Shown: positions 44,561-57,369, numbered from the stretch's first letter. The stretch is 64,000 nucleotides of DNA from Toxorhynchites rutilus septentrionalis (GCF_029784135.1 NC_073746.1:61354097-61418096), one strand, 5' to 3'. The notes: a model not told the origin generated them from the letters alone. Program-made: numbers and translations.

Positions 44561-45299
44561 CAACATTACCGAAATAGATTGAAATATCGCATTCTGTCAT
44601 CCGTTCAGACGTCATTGAGCTTCGTGTTCCATTTCTGTGAAGCGTAAATTGTTATGAATTTTCGAGTGAAATAAACATGCTTTATAAACAAAAATTGTAA
44701 ATGCCCCCTTGCATAACAGATGGAAAATCTACAATGCATTTTCTTAGAGATTTCACCAACGACACGACCGCAAGCCTAGTTGGATGTCCAATATATCAAC
44801 GAAGATAAACTGATAATGACGGACAATCATTCATAAAAATTAACAAACGCAAACAGTAACATCGAAAACCATTCGGCAGTGTCAAATTCGCCTCAGCTGA
44901 GCAAAACATTCAATGCTCATATATATTCAATGCTCATGGTTCGATGAAGAGCAACAAATACATTTGCATCAACGAAATTTTCATTTTTTTATTCGTCTAC
45001 TTTACGACAATACTTTACGATATACTTTACTTTTTCAGTTTACATTCATCGTTCATGAGAACAAACATGTCAGATTCGCATACTTCGGGAATGGAATACA
45101 AGAAATGGTTTGTTTTTTTTTTTAATTTTTGTCGGTAGTCATCGACATAGCGCTCTATTCCTCGGTATATCAAACACAAGTATGAACACAAGAGTAACGA
45201 ACGTTTAACGTTTGTGTAGATGGTTAAAACATTTAAACACACTTACAATACATTAGTTATTTTTTACTTAACAACCAACACATTCACTAGAAAAAATGT

Positions 45300-45332
45300 T
45301 AATGGCAGAACAAGGTTTGCCGGGTCAGTTAG
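45300..45332 (+). mobile_element. Helitron-type 3-prime terminus
   Basis: GGTTTGCCGGGTCAGTTAG followed by T matches the 3-prime ends of the Helitrons at 16,983 (minus strand) and 31,402. The final C of CTAG is T here, as in the 17-kb copy. No 5-prime TCTATATA start was found within the preceding kilobase. With the protein relic upstream, it may mark the end of a deleted autonomous element. Confidence 0.6.
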
Positions 45333-48300
45333 TAAAAATATAAAAATGATATGCTCTATATTGCTCTGTATTGGAGTATTGCAGTTTTTACACACTATCC
45401 TCAAAGGTCCACAAAATTCTCGTAAGGGGCAGTGTTTCATAGATACACTATGTCGGTAAGAAAAGTAAACTGATCTACACAAACTCCCAATAAATCATAA
45501 AACTTTTTTATTTATTTATTTTTTGTTTGTTATGATAAACTGTATAGCAACCTTTACCTTCGTGTAATAGTCCGCAAAAACGCCCTAGGTTTTCCTAATA
45601 GCCACAAATAATAAAAGTTGAATGGGAAGTTAACTCGTGACTTGTTAACACTATGTTAAAAGGTCAACTTTTTTTAGACTTGCATATACGACGTAGACGA
45701 AGATAGACAGCAGATAGATGGAGCATACTCTGAATAAATTATCGTTTCCAAAATACACAAATGTGGTTTATTCTTACAACAAAACGAAGTCATATTCGCA
45801 CATCCAAACGTTTTACTGAACACGTTTTTGAGCACTCAATAAAACTAAAAAAGCGAATAAAAGTTGTTTTATGTATCTAGTTTTAACACAGATATACTGA
45901 ATACATATTGCAGTATCAATCAGGCATGGTTCAATTGTGATGAATTGTATATGTCATCAGATATATTTACAAATATTTTCACATCCAATCTTAAGATTTA
46001 CAAATCCAGCCACAATATGTATTTCTGTTTCACACCTTATGTTTCCTTCGTCTCTCTCGGTTCATATTCGCGTAAAAACCACCGATTACAATCTATCCAA
46101 AAGAGCACTTTTTTGCTTCAAATTTGTTTATCAAAATTAGAAATCTCACACATCCAGCTCCAAACACAGCAGCATATGTTATCCGTAGAATGAATGCAAT
46201 CAATTCATCCGGCTCTCCCTTAATCTGTTCATTTCATCATTCGTCTCCTGTCATATATCTGTTTCCATGTTTGGAATAACTGCCAATTTCCTATGCGAAA
46301 TTAATAGCCAAAACTACTGTGCAACTGTGCAAATTTCCGCTGCAAAGACTAGCTGTCGTTGCCGGAATAGTCATTGTTATATCCCGCTGTCGATTGCGGT
46401 ATATTCAGCACACCGTTCCGGTGAAAAATAGCCTCAATGAACGAAACAAAAATAATGGAAGGAAAAATCATTTGTTCATGTTGGATGGAATCATTATATT
46501 GTGTTAGATATAAATTGAGGAACATAACAGCTGAAATGCAGAATAAACTATAATGTGACAACCTGTTGCTCTCGCTCGGTATAAAAGACAGTTCAAGATT
46601 TCTGCCAGCTGGTCGAACTTGTATACCTGACCGTTCAGTAGGCCAAACAAATAAACCGATAAAACGCATCTGTCCACAGGCAGTGGCGGCCCACACGCAC
46701 CCTCATTTTCAGTGCGACTCCGACAGCAAAGTACTGCACCAATGTAAACACAATCCCCAAATCGGGGAGGCAGAGATAAGTGCAGTCTTACTCCAGTCGC
46801 CTCCAGGGCACACACAAACCCGGAGACTGTGAAAAACCGCGCACCGCCTCACAGAGCACAAGATAAAAAAAAATCATTTTTAATAATGCAAACTGTAACA
46901 GTAAATTTTGAAATCACATTTGTCACTCGCTCAGGTCAGTTATGTGGTTGGCTTACTATCTTTCCACTGCGTGCGTTGATTCCTTGGGGGCCAAATCCGC
47001 GTAGCTTCCTTTCGCTGACACCGACACCGGGCACTCTGCTGAGTTATGATCCTTGCGCGCACTGGGGTGAAATTTGGAGAAAAATGTTGCCCCACTGATT
47101 GGATGCAAATTGTTGCTTTGCACACACTGGCACTTTAATATCTTAACGTTTATTTTTGTGAAAATTTTAACCTGTGGTTCGTGGTACTTTCTTTCACACT
47201 GCGAAACTGATTACACTTTCACTCGACGAAATGCGTGAAACATATCACCATCACTTAAATCAAACACACACGAAAAAATACAATCACAGTAAATCCTTGT
47301 GAGCTTGCCCACGAATCGAAACAGCAAGGACTTTTTCCCTACCGAAATGAAAAAAAAACTATTCTTCATTCACCAACGTCGTCACATTGCAGCACAGCAC
47401 CAGATTGTGGCTGCAGGAGAGTATCGTTCACCGTCACCGCGGATCGTGCAAGACAAACGAGCAGAAACTATCTTCTTTATTCTGCTATTCATATAAATCT
47501 ACATTTCCGGCAGTATCAATTTCTCACGTTCGCGCAAACGAAATAAAACGAGAGCAGTTTGAAGTTTGGGTGTGGAGCAGAGTGGAGTAAACTGGAGTTT
47601 GTTTTTTTTTTGCTTTCTTCCTTTCTTTATGTGGGAGAAAAGACTTATCGCTAGGAGGAGGCTAAGGCCAGAAGTAGCACCAGCAGCAGCAGACGCTCCC
47701 ACCACCAGACTGCTACGACTCCGGGACCTCAAGATGACAAACGGTTTAAAGACAATCTCGGACCTCGCATTCGGTATCTTTGCAGCACCAGCAACAGAGC
47801 GCGCGCGCAATCGCAATCGACGACCCCCCGAAGAAATTGTTCACTTCTTCAAAGGTCTCTTCAAAACGGCGATCCCATCCACGTAACGTAACAGTTCGGC
47901 AGAAGTGTCCCACAAAAGCACCACGAAACTCCTAATATTGCCAATATGCAACAGAGCATCTGCTGTTTGGCGAAAACAGACCCCGAACGTCTCGTAATGC
48001 TAATTTATATTTTGTTTTCATTAAAACCGACCGTATCTGTTCGAATATTAAGTACGACTGACTTAAGTAGTTGATTTAAACTTAAGTTACCGGAGCAATT
48101 TTATATACAAATATCTTTGAAGCGAAGGAAGGAGGAAGAGAAGGCAAAAAAAGCTGAATTATACTTTATACTTCTCCCAGCCAAAGCCCGCTGGTTCGGG
48201 GTCTTGGGCTCTCATCGGTATCCGCTAGGTTCGTGGGGAGAGAGTGAGCGAACCGAGAAAGATCGACCGTCGACAATCATCGCTTACCTACACACCATGG

Positions 48301-49677
48301 AGCATTGGGACTCGTTGAAGCCTTCCGGACTGGGCAATGCGCACAGCGAGCTTTCGATGTGGACGTTTCTGAGAAGCTGTGTGGTGTGGTTGCTCCCTCT
48401 CTTTGTATGGCTTTGCTCTCACGGGCTTATGCTCTGTTGGGGCATGTTTTGACATGAAACACGCATTTGGGGGTGGTATGCATTGCATTCGTTATCTACG
48501 ATCCTTCTGACAACGTATAGATTCGCCGCTTCAAAAAGCTTTATTGGCCAAATATGGACACTCTTATCTTCGAGAAGTCGCGAGATGACACTTTGTTGAC
48601 CGGAAATTTTACACATAAATTATGCCATACAACTGGCTACAATTCTATAATTTGAAACTTAAATGAAACATTCTGAATGAACTGCAATGAATGTTATGCA
48701 TGATTGTGAAATCATCTTCGAATAAAGTGACCAGACGCATCCCGCATTTCAACAAAATGTCCCGCGTAAGATTACGTCCCGCCAAACGTCCCGCATTTGG
48801 CAAAAGGAACGAAAATGTCCCGCGATATCAATATATTTCAGTATTACAATTTGATCATGTTGATTTTCTTAAATGGATGAACCTCAAAATAAAACTTTTA
48901 TTTGTCAGACTGTTCAAGAGCGCTTCCAATGCATTCAACGATTAATACGTTGAGCTGGTTTCATCGCACCGACAGTGGACTTTTTGTTTAGAGAGTGTCA
49001 ACAGGAAACGACAGCAACAAAATCGGAAAATAGATTTTTATAAAGATTTATTTTTAAGATTTTTATAAAGATTTATAATGATTTTTATAAAAGTCCCCTA
49101 TTGATCCGCAGGAACCAACGTGAGTCAAACGAAAAGTTCATCTTTGGTCCTCTAGCTCGGTCAGGGCTTAACGTGTTAAATAAGCCGGAAGAACTAGTGT
49201 ATGCTGGACAGGAAGAGGCAGGGTTGTTTGATGAAGTATCGCAAGTATCGCTTCCATTATGAGCACGAAAAGAAGTTTTTCAATTCTTCCGCCGGAAAGA
49301 AGTTTTTCACCAACACCTGAAGCTACTCCTTCTGGGTTGTTGCCTGCTGCTCAGATACTGCCGGTCTCGTCTGACACTTCCGCATTAAAATGTCCATTTT
49401 GGCCAGGTTCTCCTTCACCGTTTGGCCTGTTGTTTCGATTTCCCGGCTCAAGGAGCGACAGGGAGAGGATGTTGTAAATACCAGATCAGCTATGTCTGGT
49501 GGACACAAAGTGTCTCAGGATGTCCAACTCCTTTGCTGTGGGGTGGAGCTGATAGTATGAAAAAATCATGAAGTTGCTTGACAGTGCTGCTGCTGCTTAT
49601 CGACAGCCTTGAATATTTTTTGTTGTAGGCTTAATAAAAATGGTGAAAAGGACAGATACTGGTGAAAAGGACAGATA
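45333..49677. other. Mostly unique stretch, GC-balanced between 46.3 and 48.5 kb
   Basis: Overlapping ORFs at 46,349-46,832, 46,829-47,125, 47,499-47,886 and 48,117-48,452 occupy both strands with no domain; their composition suggests 5-prime UTR or regulatory host DNA. GGTATAAAAG at 46,577 is a TATA-like motif without an initiator at the right distance. A short CAG run lies at 47,682. At 48,727-48,825 GTCCCGC-type motifs recur five times, perhaps an element end. Small-repeat duplication GGTGAAAAGGACAGATACT occurs twice at 49,635-49,672. Confidence 0.35.
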
Positions 49678-49800
49678 CTTGAACGATTGGTTTTCTCAAT
49701 GCATTCAATGATTGAGAACTAATAGTGTGCATCCATTAACTCGATTTGTTTACATTTGTTACTTAGGAACTTTTCAAAATTTACGCGAGATATCTCGTTT
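49678..49800 (-). repeat. Empty-site paralogue of the 38.6-kb foldback insertion
   Basis: The reverse complement (CTAAGTAACAAATGTAAACA, GAGTTAATGGATGCACAC then TATTAGTTCTCAAT) aligns with 38,545-38,588 joined directly to 39,431-39,490. The 834-bp element and the second copy of the 8-bp target are absent, and the target occurs once at 49,725-49,732. This is an unnamed repeat family with at least two copies in the window. Confidence 0.9.
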
Positions 49801-50305
49801 TGTTGCGCTTATTAAGACCATACTTTACGCCTTCTATGGAGTAAATACAAATCAACTCATAAAATCAATTGCTATTGAAAATTCTAATTAAGAAAAAGCT
49901 CGGCATTGTTTTAAAAGCCTTCTTCTTACGGCATTTTTAAATAAAAATCACAGTTGACGTAGGATTCCGTTAGGTTATCTGTTGATTTTGAATATGTTTG
50001 AAGAATTACATCGGTAAACTCTTGGATAATGATTCGGTGGCCCTGAAAAGGACTGCTTTATTTGGTTGTTGAGTATTTGGTGTTTGTTCACTCCAACAGT
50101 GTTTACCGAGTAATGGTGACAGAAGGATGGTAAACAGTCGTTGGATGGTGCGTATCAGATAGAAGATGTCGAAGTAGAATGATATATGATGAAACCCACA
50201 CTCTGTGACCCTAGACGAAATGCCTCCTGTGTTATGTAAAAAAAACTTACCAATTTTTTTTTTTCCAAAATATATATTTTTATCAAGGCTCATATGGCGT
50301 TAGCC
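49801..50305. other. AT-rich stretch without recognised features
   Basis: TTGACGTAGGATTCCGT at about 49,953 resembles the inner end of the 5,131/23,380 element family. Otherwise nothing is recognised. Confidence 0.35.
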
Positions 50306-50415
50306 TGACGGGGCCGGAGTTCAATATTTTGACAGTTAAAAACTTACCAATGTAATATAAGATAACTACATTGGTAAGTTTTTAACTGTCAAAATATTGA
50401 ACTCCGGCCCCGTCA
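50306..50415. repeat. Perfect inverted repeat, 49-bp arms, 12-bp loop
   Basis: Arms 50,306-50,354 and 50,367-50,415 are exact reverse complements. The inner part of the left arm plus the loop (AAACTTACCAATGTAATATA and GATAACTA) occurs again as a direct copy at 50,470-50,499. Between them lies a TTAATTAATTAAT run. No terminal motif of a known transposon is seen. Confidence 0.95.
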
Positions 50416-50499
50416 CTTACTTACCAATCATTATTAATAATTATTAATTAATTAATTAATAATTACGTCAAAAACTTACCAATGTAATATAAGATAACT

Positions 50500-51590
50500 A
50501 TCAATACCGAACACAATTATCAATTTTTTTCATCAGTAAAACATGTTACTTCAATATAAAAAAAAACATATTTGAAATAGAAAAGGTAAATTTCTTAAAT
50601 AAATTTTACTTTCTGAGTGTTTATTGAACCCAATGCAAATATTAATTAGACTAACAATATCTAATACTATATGTAGGGCCTATGGGAAATCACTTTTTCG
50701 AATATTTCTTCACTTTTCCAATTTTCCTCGCCGTATGAATTTTCCTTGTGTGAAAATGAACATAACAAAACAGACAGCTTGAACCGAACGACCCGTTCTC
50801 GAGCGGGAACACACCTTGGTTTTTATTTATGAAAATTGAAATAAATCGTTTCATAATCATTTTTAACACAACTGCTACCATATACAATTTTACACTTACA
50901 ATTGTGTCGCCTAGGTGCAAAACCGGGCAACTCCAAAAAGAAAAATTTTACAGGAAAGACGATTTTCTGTTGCATCATGCCACCTCTTTTGCAGCACATC
51001 ATGATTTTCAAACGCATGTTTTATAGGGAATTGATCGATATTGGTGCTGTTTCTCACTACCAATAAGTGGAAAAATGTATCTAAGGTCTAAAAAACCGGC
51101 CGGTTTTGCAACTGGCGACACAATTGTGCTAATTTTTTCACAATACACGTTCGGTCATTGATATGAAATTTCACGAAGCAACCAACATTAAAGTTCTAAA
51201 TTTAAATTTTATTTGCTAGAATTAATCGTATCACTCACCTTACTTGCAATATAAAAATGCCCCCGACTTGCATATATTTGCAATGTTGATTTCCCCCGGG
51301 CACCTTGGTTTTGATGTCTCTGTTAGGGAACCGCCGCATGTGTCGTCAATTTTGACCAACCAGAAGTGGGTATTCCCGTTAGGATAGGGGTTAACAATTT
51401 TAAATTGATCGATAGTTAGTTTCATGACATATATAATTTTATTCAATATAAAATATTGTTATAGGGTGCCGAAATCGTTTGACGCAAAAATTTCATCAAT
51501 CCATCATGAAATGAGTGAGCAATAAGCGTTTGAAATTGGACAATTTTCACGATGTACTCGATTATCGATTTTTAATTTGTACCCCAATAT
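50500..51590. other. Stretch without recognised features
   Basis: Short ORFs of at most 76 codons on both strands with no motif. Confidence 0.35.
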
Positions 51591-51591
51591 G

Positions 51592-51640
51592 TTACCGAAA
51601 GACGTAATCCTACGTCAAAACAAAGAAAAAAATAATTATT
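51592..51640. repeat. End fragment related to the 5,131/23,380 element family
   Basis: GAAAGACGTAATCCTACGTC followed by AAAACAAAG matches the right ends of those elements (GAAAGACGTAGTTCTACGTC in copy B). No matching left end lies nearby. Confidence 0.5.
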
Positions 51641-51914
51641 GAAATACGTTCTGTTTTTTATTTGATACCTTCCATCACGTTCTGTACAGTAGTTTGATCG
51701 TATTTCTTGGGCGCAGCATTCTGGCTCAATTCAGATATCAAGAGTAGACTGCCAATTTTTTAGCGATTTCGTTCATCCATATACAAAATCCTGGGTTGTC
51801 GCAACGCGCTTCGAGAAAACAGATGAATATACATCATTTGACGGTTTTTACCCTTTCGCTATAAGCGTCGTCTATGGACGACATCCGCGCGACGACCTGT
51901 GTGTACGGATTGTG

Positions 51915-52121
51915 CCACATTTACCCGAAACCCACTCATCCGAAAGACAGTTACCCGAAAGACATTCACCCGAATTCCGCTCACCCGAATGTAACAAATA
52001 CCCGAACGCGACAGCTACCCAAATGTAACATCTCCTCGAATTGACACTTACCCGAATGCGACATTTACCCGAATGCAACAATTACCCGAATGTAACAGTT
52101 ACTCGAATGTAAAATTTACCT
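51915..52121. repeat. Minisatellite of (A)TTACCCGAATGYAACA units
   Basis: About a dozen diverged units of 15-18 bp built on ACCCGAATG.. recur, for example near 51,970, 52,045, 52,063 and 52,082. Units nearer the 5-prime side are more diverged. The minus-strand 69-codon ORF across it is a by-product. Confidence 0.85.
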
Positions 52122-52309
52122 TTCAAAATAATAAAACGTGAGAGAATGCAGTTTTTATAACATATTATGAAATTTATCTATTCATATGGCTGACGCAGCC
52201 CGTTCACTTAAAAGAAAACTGACAATGTTGGTACATACGTATTACGGCACTGAAGTGCAATTTTTAATGTGAATTTATTTTTCCGCAATAAAATTAATTC
52301 TGAGATCAC

Positions 52310-52560
52310 TGTAATGGGTCGAAGTACCCATCTAACGAGGATGAGGAACCAAGGCGGCCTCAAGCCGACAAGGTGAGGCAATCTGAGTTGGCCACCGATC
52401 GCAATGCCCCAGGTAAACGTATGCCGTCCGATGCTCGCTAACGCCCGGTCGGACCTAACTGAAGGGTCTTCTCCTATGTTTCAAATAAACCGGGCAATCG
52501 GTTGAACACAGGTTTGCTTGCGAGAGGCGCCCCCTTTCGACGGTGGGTCGGCATAGCATT
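52310..52560 (+). repeat. Dispersed repeat, fuller copy of the family at 1-118
   Basis: The part 52,411-52,525 matches 1-118 inverted. The 5-prime part (GGTCGAAGTACCCATCTAAC, GGCGGCCTCAAGCCGACAAG) is GC-rich compared with its flanks and has no ORF. It may be a UTR-like piece of a retrotransposon, but no coding part adjoins it. Confidence 0.6.
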
Positions 52561-52825
52561 GAACTCAACTTAGGGATTTTGTCAATTATATCAACCAAAA
52601 AACAATTTAATAATTACTTTCTGTATGATATATCCTAAAACAAACAACACTTTGGTGTGATGAAAAAGATTGTTCATAAGTACCAGAACTACTGTTTGCA
52701 TAAATGTCTCATGTTTTTTGAATAATCGCATAAGTGTCTTATGTCATCTGAATAATCTCATGTAAATAAATCTTCACATTCACAACATCACATTAAATCA
52801 CATCGTTAAGTTAATACATATATGT

Positions 52826-53417
52826 TAGGGTGGTAATGGATGTATGGAAAAAAAATTCATCATCGAATTTCAGAAACCGTTGTTTATTGGTCGAAAAAAA
52901 TGATCTGTGCAAAGTTTAAGCTCAATCGGACATGATTTAGGGGTGCCTCAAAGTGCTCAAAGTTTTGATTTTTTTATCCTCGAAAATCTTCCAAGGGGGA
53001 AGGAAATTTGGAAAATCGAACTTTTATTTTCGATGCCGAATGACTTAAAAATGTATGAAATTTTGACCGAAAATCGACCTTTTGAGAATTAGCCTGAGAG
53101 GCAATGAAGGTATGGAAAAAACAAAATTATCGAATTTAAAGAACCGACCATGTACATTTTTTGATTGGCCCAAAAAATCACCTGTACAAAATTTCAGCTC
53201 AATCGGATATGATTTAGGGGTGCCTCAAAGCACTCAAAGTTTTGATTTTGGAAGATTTTCATGGATCAAAAAATCAAAACTTTGAGTGGTTTGAGGCACC
53301 CCGAAATCATATCCGATTGAGCTGAAATTTTGTACAGGTGATTTTTTTGGGTCAATGAACAAAATGTACATGGTCGGTTTTTGAAATTTGACATGACCAT
53401 TTTCGCTGCCACCCTTA
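52826..53417. mobile_element. Foldback MITE, third type member
   Basis: It starts TAGGGTGGTAATGGATGTAT and ends with the inverse of TAAGGGTGGCAGCG. GCTCAATCGGA.ATGATTTAG and GGGGTGCCTCAAAG occur twice in direct orientation (near 52,919 and 53,200) and once inverted near 53,295. The right half (53,091-53,417) is a nearly perfect palindrome around 53,255. It shares TAGGGTG ends and the GCTCAATCGGA block with the 13.5 and 38.6 kb elements but is otherwise diverged. Confidence 0.75.
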
Positions 53418-54518
53418 TATATATAGTTCACAAAAAAAAAAGAGAAAATATTTATTTTACATTATCTTGCAGGTATTACTGCTTTTTCACCGAAAAATAA
53501 ATCCGACCAGTACGACACCCATACCCAAATTTAATACGATCGCAAAGAGTTAATATATCTGGTTCCTTTTCCGGAAGACGATGCATTCGAAAACGAAGAA
53601 CCGAAGAATCGCATAGCTGCATATCACCCTTTAAGCGCTCGATCCACGAGACTTCGTTGCTGCGCCGCGGTACGAAACCTTGTTTTATTGTGAAATTTAC
53701 TTCCCGTCCCCGAGCTCCATCTGTGCCGATGGGTTCGGATGCTGCTGCTGCTGCTGCTGCCATCGACCGCTATAAATACAGAAATAACGGAGAGCGAGAG
53801 GCACACAACATCGCCAAGCCAGAAAGGGGTTGTAAGATGAGGCGAGTATAAGCCAGGAAAAAAATCCCACGAGTGTAGAGTACCGGGGAGAAATCGGCGA
53901 TGATAATGACGGCTGCAGAGGGCGATGACGGTTGCGGATGATGTCGAGAGATGAGTGATCGACGCAGAGACAACTTGAAGCGCGCTGAAATCCAGAAACA
54001 CAAAAAGATGCATGGCTCCACACCGTTCGCCCCACACGATCGACAGATGTTGGTATGGCCGCGGTTGAGAGGATTGCAGGCTAGTATTGGGTGGAACTCG
54101 GTACTCTGCTCGAAGAGAGCCGGAGAGTGAGAGATTGCGAAAGACATGTGAAGCTCGAGTTCGATGGTTGAACTACGGTTGAAATAATCTCTGCTTCCTC
54201 TGTCTACTATTCAGTAGAGAAGCTCGATCTCTCTGGCTGCTGCCGATGCTGATGCTGACACTGTTCACCGGCTCGGTGGTGGGAAAGCGGGGTGGGTAAT
54301 TAATTGGGTCAAATTCATCCATGCTGATTTATTCGAAAGAGCCGCGGAGCCAATGGAATATCACCTCTGCTCCATTGTCTGTCAGCACACGAGCGGCTAG
54401 AAACCAGTAACGTAAACGTCTTTGGCCCTGGCCCCGGTGGGACATCTTGGAATGGTGTGTTTAGATGCTGCTGGACACAATCCCGTCGACGGTTCCATTA
54501 ACGCTTGCCTAATTCATT
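53418..54518. other. GC-balanced host-like stretch
   Basis: Overlapping minus ORFs at 53,476-54,147 in three frames show no domain. A (GCT) run of seven units lies at 53,741-53,761, and CTATAAATA at 53,770 is a TATA-like motif without a clear initiator. Probably regulatory or UTR sequence. Confidence 0.35.
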
Positions 54519-54796
54519 TTTTTTTTTTTTATCTTCGCTTGTTTTACATCGGCATATTTCCGCCACTTTAGGGCCAATCACCGACATCAGGGAGGCGACT
54601 CCACCTGTTCTTACCTATCAGACTCAACAACTCATGAGCCGGGCCAACTTATTTTACTTCCCTTCCGAAGGAAGACGTAACCAGAGATTTTTCGCCTCAG
54701 AAAATCCCAACGACGCCAGCTGGGATTGAACCCAGGCCGATCGGATTGTGAGACTGTTACGCTAACCACACAACCACTGGCGCCATCAAAACGTCT
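54519..54796 (-). mobile_element. SINE family C, with 9-bp target duplication
   Basis: On the minus strand GGCGCCAGTGGTTGTGTGGT, then TAGCGTAAC (box A region) and CTGGGTTCAATCCCAG (box B), form a tRNA-related head closing with CTGGCGTCG. The body ends in a poly-A tail (T run on plus, 54,518-54,530). TAATTCATT flanks it at 54,510-54,518 and 54,797-54,805. It is distinct from families A and B. Confidence 0.9.
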
Positions 54797-54805
54797 TAAT
54801 TCATT

Positions 54806-57297
54806 ATGGCCGAACTGTTGTTTTCCGGTAGGGTGTTGGAACTGAGAGCGGCAAGGCGAACTCATGAACGCCATTGGCGCCTATAATAAACTGTGGCGTA
54901 CTCGGAGTTAAATACAATTGTTGTTGAAGTTTTGCATGCCATAATTTTTATGCGATTTAGCTATCTCAAAAACTATTGAATTTTTGTAGGGCTTCACAAA
55001 TGCCCTTAAAGTTTTTCATGTATTTGCATTGACATTTCAATTTTGTTGTAACGTAATGTTATATTTCTACCAACTATTCATTTTGCCTACCACCTTTTCG
55101 CTTCGCTTTTTGCTGGAATGTAATTTCAAAACCTTGAAAGTCCGGAAATGTAAGAGACATCCCAGCTTTTTGGCTGTCAACAATTCCTTTGTAAACAATC
55201 CGTTGAGTCCGTCACATGAATGAACAGTGCTATGGAACTTTATAATTTATGGTGTCACAAAATGTGAAAACCAATTCGATTCGTTGCAGATGTCACAATT
55301 TGAGGCATAATTAAATCGCCCGATCTTTGATGCTTCCTCTCCGCTATATTTTAATTATCAATCCAATCCACACAACCCCTACTGCAATACGAAACACCAC
55401 GCAAGAAGCGTTAGGACGATTTATATCAATTTATATTCAAATCAAGCAAAACAGTGGCCACCGATTTCGACCATCCCCGAGCGATCCTCGGAAGCCTTCC
55501 TCAACCGATTCCGCCCGCTTTCGCCCGGGAACTTTTATACAAAGTACACCCGAGAAGAAGGTCCGCTAGGAGTGTGCGATGGTTGGCAGGAAGGCAGAGC
55601 GCACAGAGGTTTATCACTCTCCATCAGGGCCACATAATGATAGCATATTTGAATAAATTAAAATTCGAGATAATTGACCATATCAGTACCACGGGTTGGG
55701 ACAGCTGTTGATGGTTCGTTCGATGCTACTGTCGAGTGCGGTTACCGGTGCATTTCTTTCTCGAGGGACGCGAGGTTCTGCAATGAAAAAATATAAAGAA
55801 ACAGCAGCTCCCGCTGCAAGATGTCCGAGTGGAACCGTGTAAAAGGCCAACAGACGGCGATCATTGATTGCAATGTATAAATTTTATCGAAGATGTCTCT
55901 CACTTGCTGTCACCGGAACTGAGCAAGTTATAGCATATAGGTATAGGTAGTGGTCGTGGTATCTGCCGGGGCGCACTTTGCCCGTATTTCTCAACGTATG
56001 AGATAGCCGGTTGATGTATGTGTCTCCAGATATGATAGGCTGTATCGCGAAGCGAAAGCAAACTGCAATTAGACGTTTATTTGTGTTTACTTTTACTTCT
56101 CTCGAGCTTGTCACATTCATGTATTTTGGTCATAATTAAAAACTTATGTGCTACGACGGAAACCCCGAGCAACCTTTTTTTCGTCTGCATAACCTCCGCA
56201 GATTTGTTTCTTTCTATCTATTGCAGAGGAGATGCTCTGTTTGGAACACGAAAATGGTTGATGTTTATGATTCCCCATCCCCTTCCTTCGTAGCACACAA
56301 AGCGCCTCCGAATATCATCGATCAGTTATTTGCTTACTCAAGTACCCGAGCGTACCCATTAAAAGTATAGTAATAACAACACGATTTCGGATGTCCGGAG
56401 GCCACCACCATGCGTTAGCCTCGTTCGTCAGTAAACCAAACAAGTCCACACGTAATCGTTGTGGACAGCAATTACTCCCCAGCGCACTTGTCACGCTGTG
56501 GGTACAATGTACCTTCCGTACACGGCCCGCCACAGCCTTGACAACTTTTACCGTCCTTAGCAGGTTGGCGGCAGGGCTCACGGGTTTGAAAAACTCCGAC
56601 GAAAAATAAGCATAAGTTGAAATGTTTCGCTTCTCGAGCAGTGATCAACTCTCATGTCAGCTGCGGTCAAAACAATAAAATTATAATGTTTATTACGCGT
56701 CCTTTGTTTCCCCGTCGGAGTTTTCTTTTTTTTTTTGTTGAGCCTTCGCAACCTGCTGCTTTTGTTTGGCTCAGACAGATGTCTAGCGGAGAGCACCTCG
56801 TTTGGTGCGTAGTAATCGCACAGGAGAATAGTTCCGCTTGACGCATACAGGCGGAAGAGTTGCTGGTAAATAAATGGTTTTCCAATCGTACTAGAAAAAA
56901 TATGTTTACCTGAAATCCTGAGCTTTTCATAGCCAGGTATAATTTTTAATGCTACTCAAGAACTATATGAAAACAAATATTCACATACCACAAGCATTCA
57001 CGTTACGTTCACTTTACGATCATTTGTTTTCAGCAAAGATCCGAATAATTATATCAAAACACGTAAAGTATTTGTGTGTATCCACTGTTTGGTCTTGCAA
57101 AACCAGTATTCATAGTGTTCACAAGTATTGTGTATGTAAAACTTATTGCAATGAGTTGTAAATAAAGCCAATCTGTGGTCCGCATTGCAGATTTGAACTC
57201 ACATTTCATTGGTAACATTGAGGATTAAAGCCACTTTTGGTGTTTTATTTCAAGAATGTCAGTTCTTTTTTCTTCTTTTTCTTCCCCTCCTACTCAT
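54806..57297. other. Host-like stretch without recognised gene
   Basis: The composition is mixed, with GC-balanced parts at 55.3-56.6 kb. Overlapping ORFs (for example 55,327-55,711 plus, 56,315-56,581 minus) have no motif. No repeat partner was seen in the window. Confidence 0.35.
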
Positions 57298-57369
57298 TCT
57301 TCTTCTTCTTCTTCTTCTTCTTCTTCTTCTTCTTCTTCTTCTTCTTCTTCTTCTTCTTCTTCTTCTTCT
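57298..57369. repeat. Perfect (TTC) microsatellite, 24 units
   Basis: Seventy-two bases of uninterrupted TTC. The poly-Ser ORF through it is a by-product. Confidence 0.97.

Noticed and set aside
46577..46586. TATA box GGTATAAAAG as promoter
   Set aside because: No initiator or downstream element at the proper distance and no ORF following; kept only as a remark.
46349..48452. Overlapping ORFs as host exons
   Set aside because: No domain, no consistent splice signals and open frames on both strands; not supportable as genes from sequence alone.
51915..52121. CRISPR-like array
   Set aside because: The units are short, diverged and contiguous without unique spacers, and the genome is eukaryotic.
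53624..54147. Overlapping minus-strand ORFs of up to 137 codons
   Set aside because: Three frames are open together, none with a motif; typical of GC-balanced non-coding sequence.
54710..54790. tRNA gene on the minus strand
   Set aside because: It has a good box B, but it is the head of SINE family C with poly-A tail and 9-bp target duplication.
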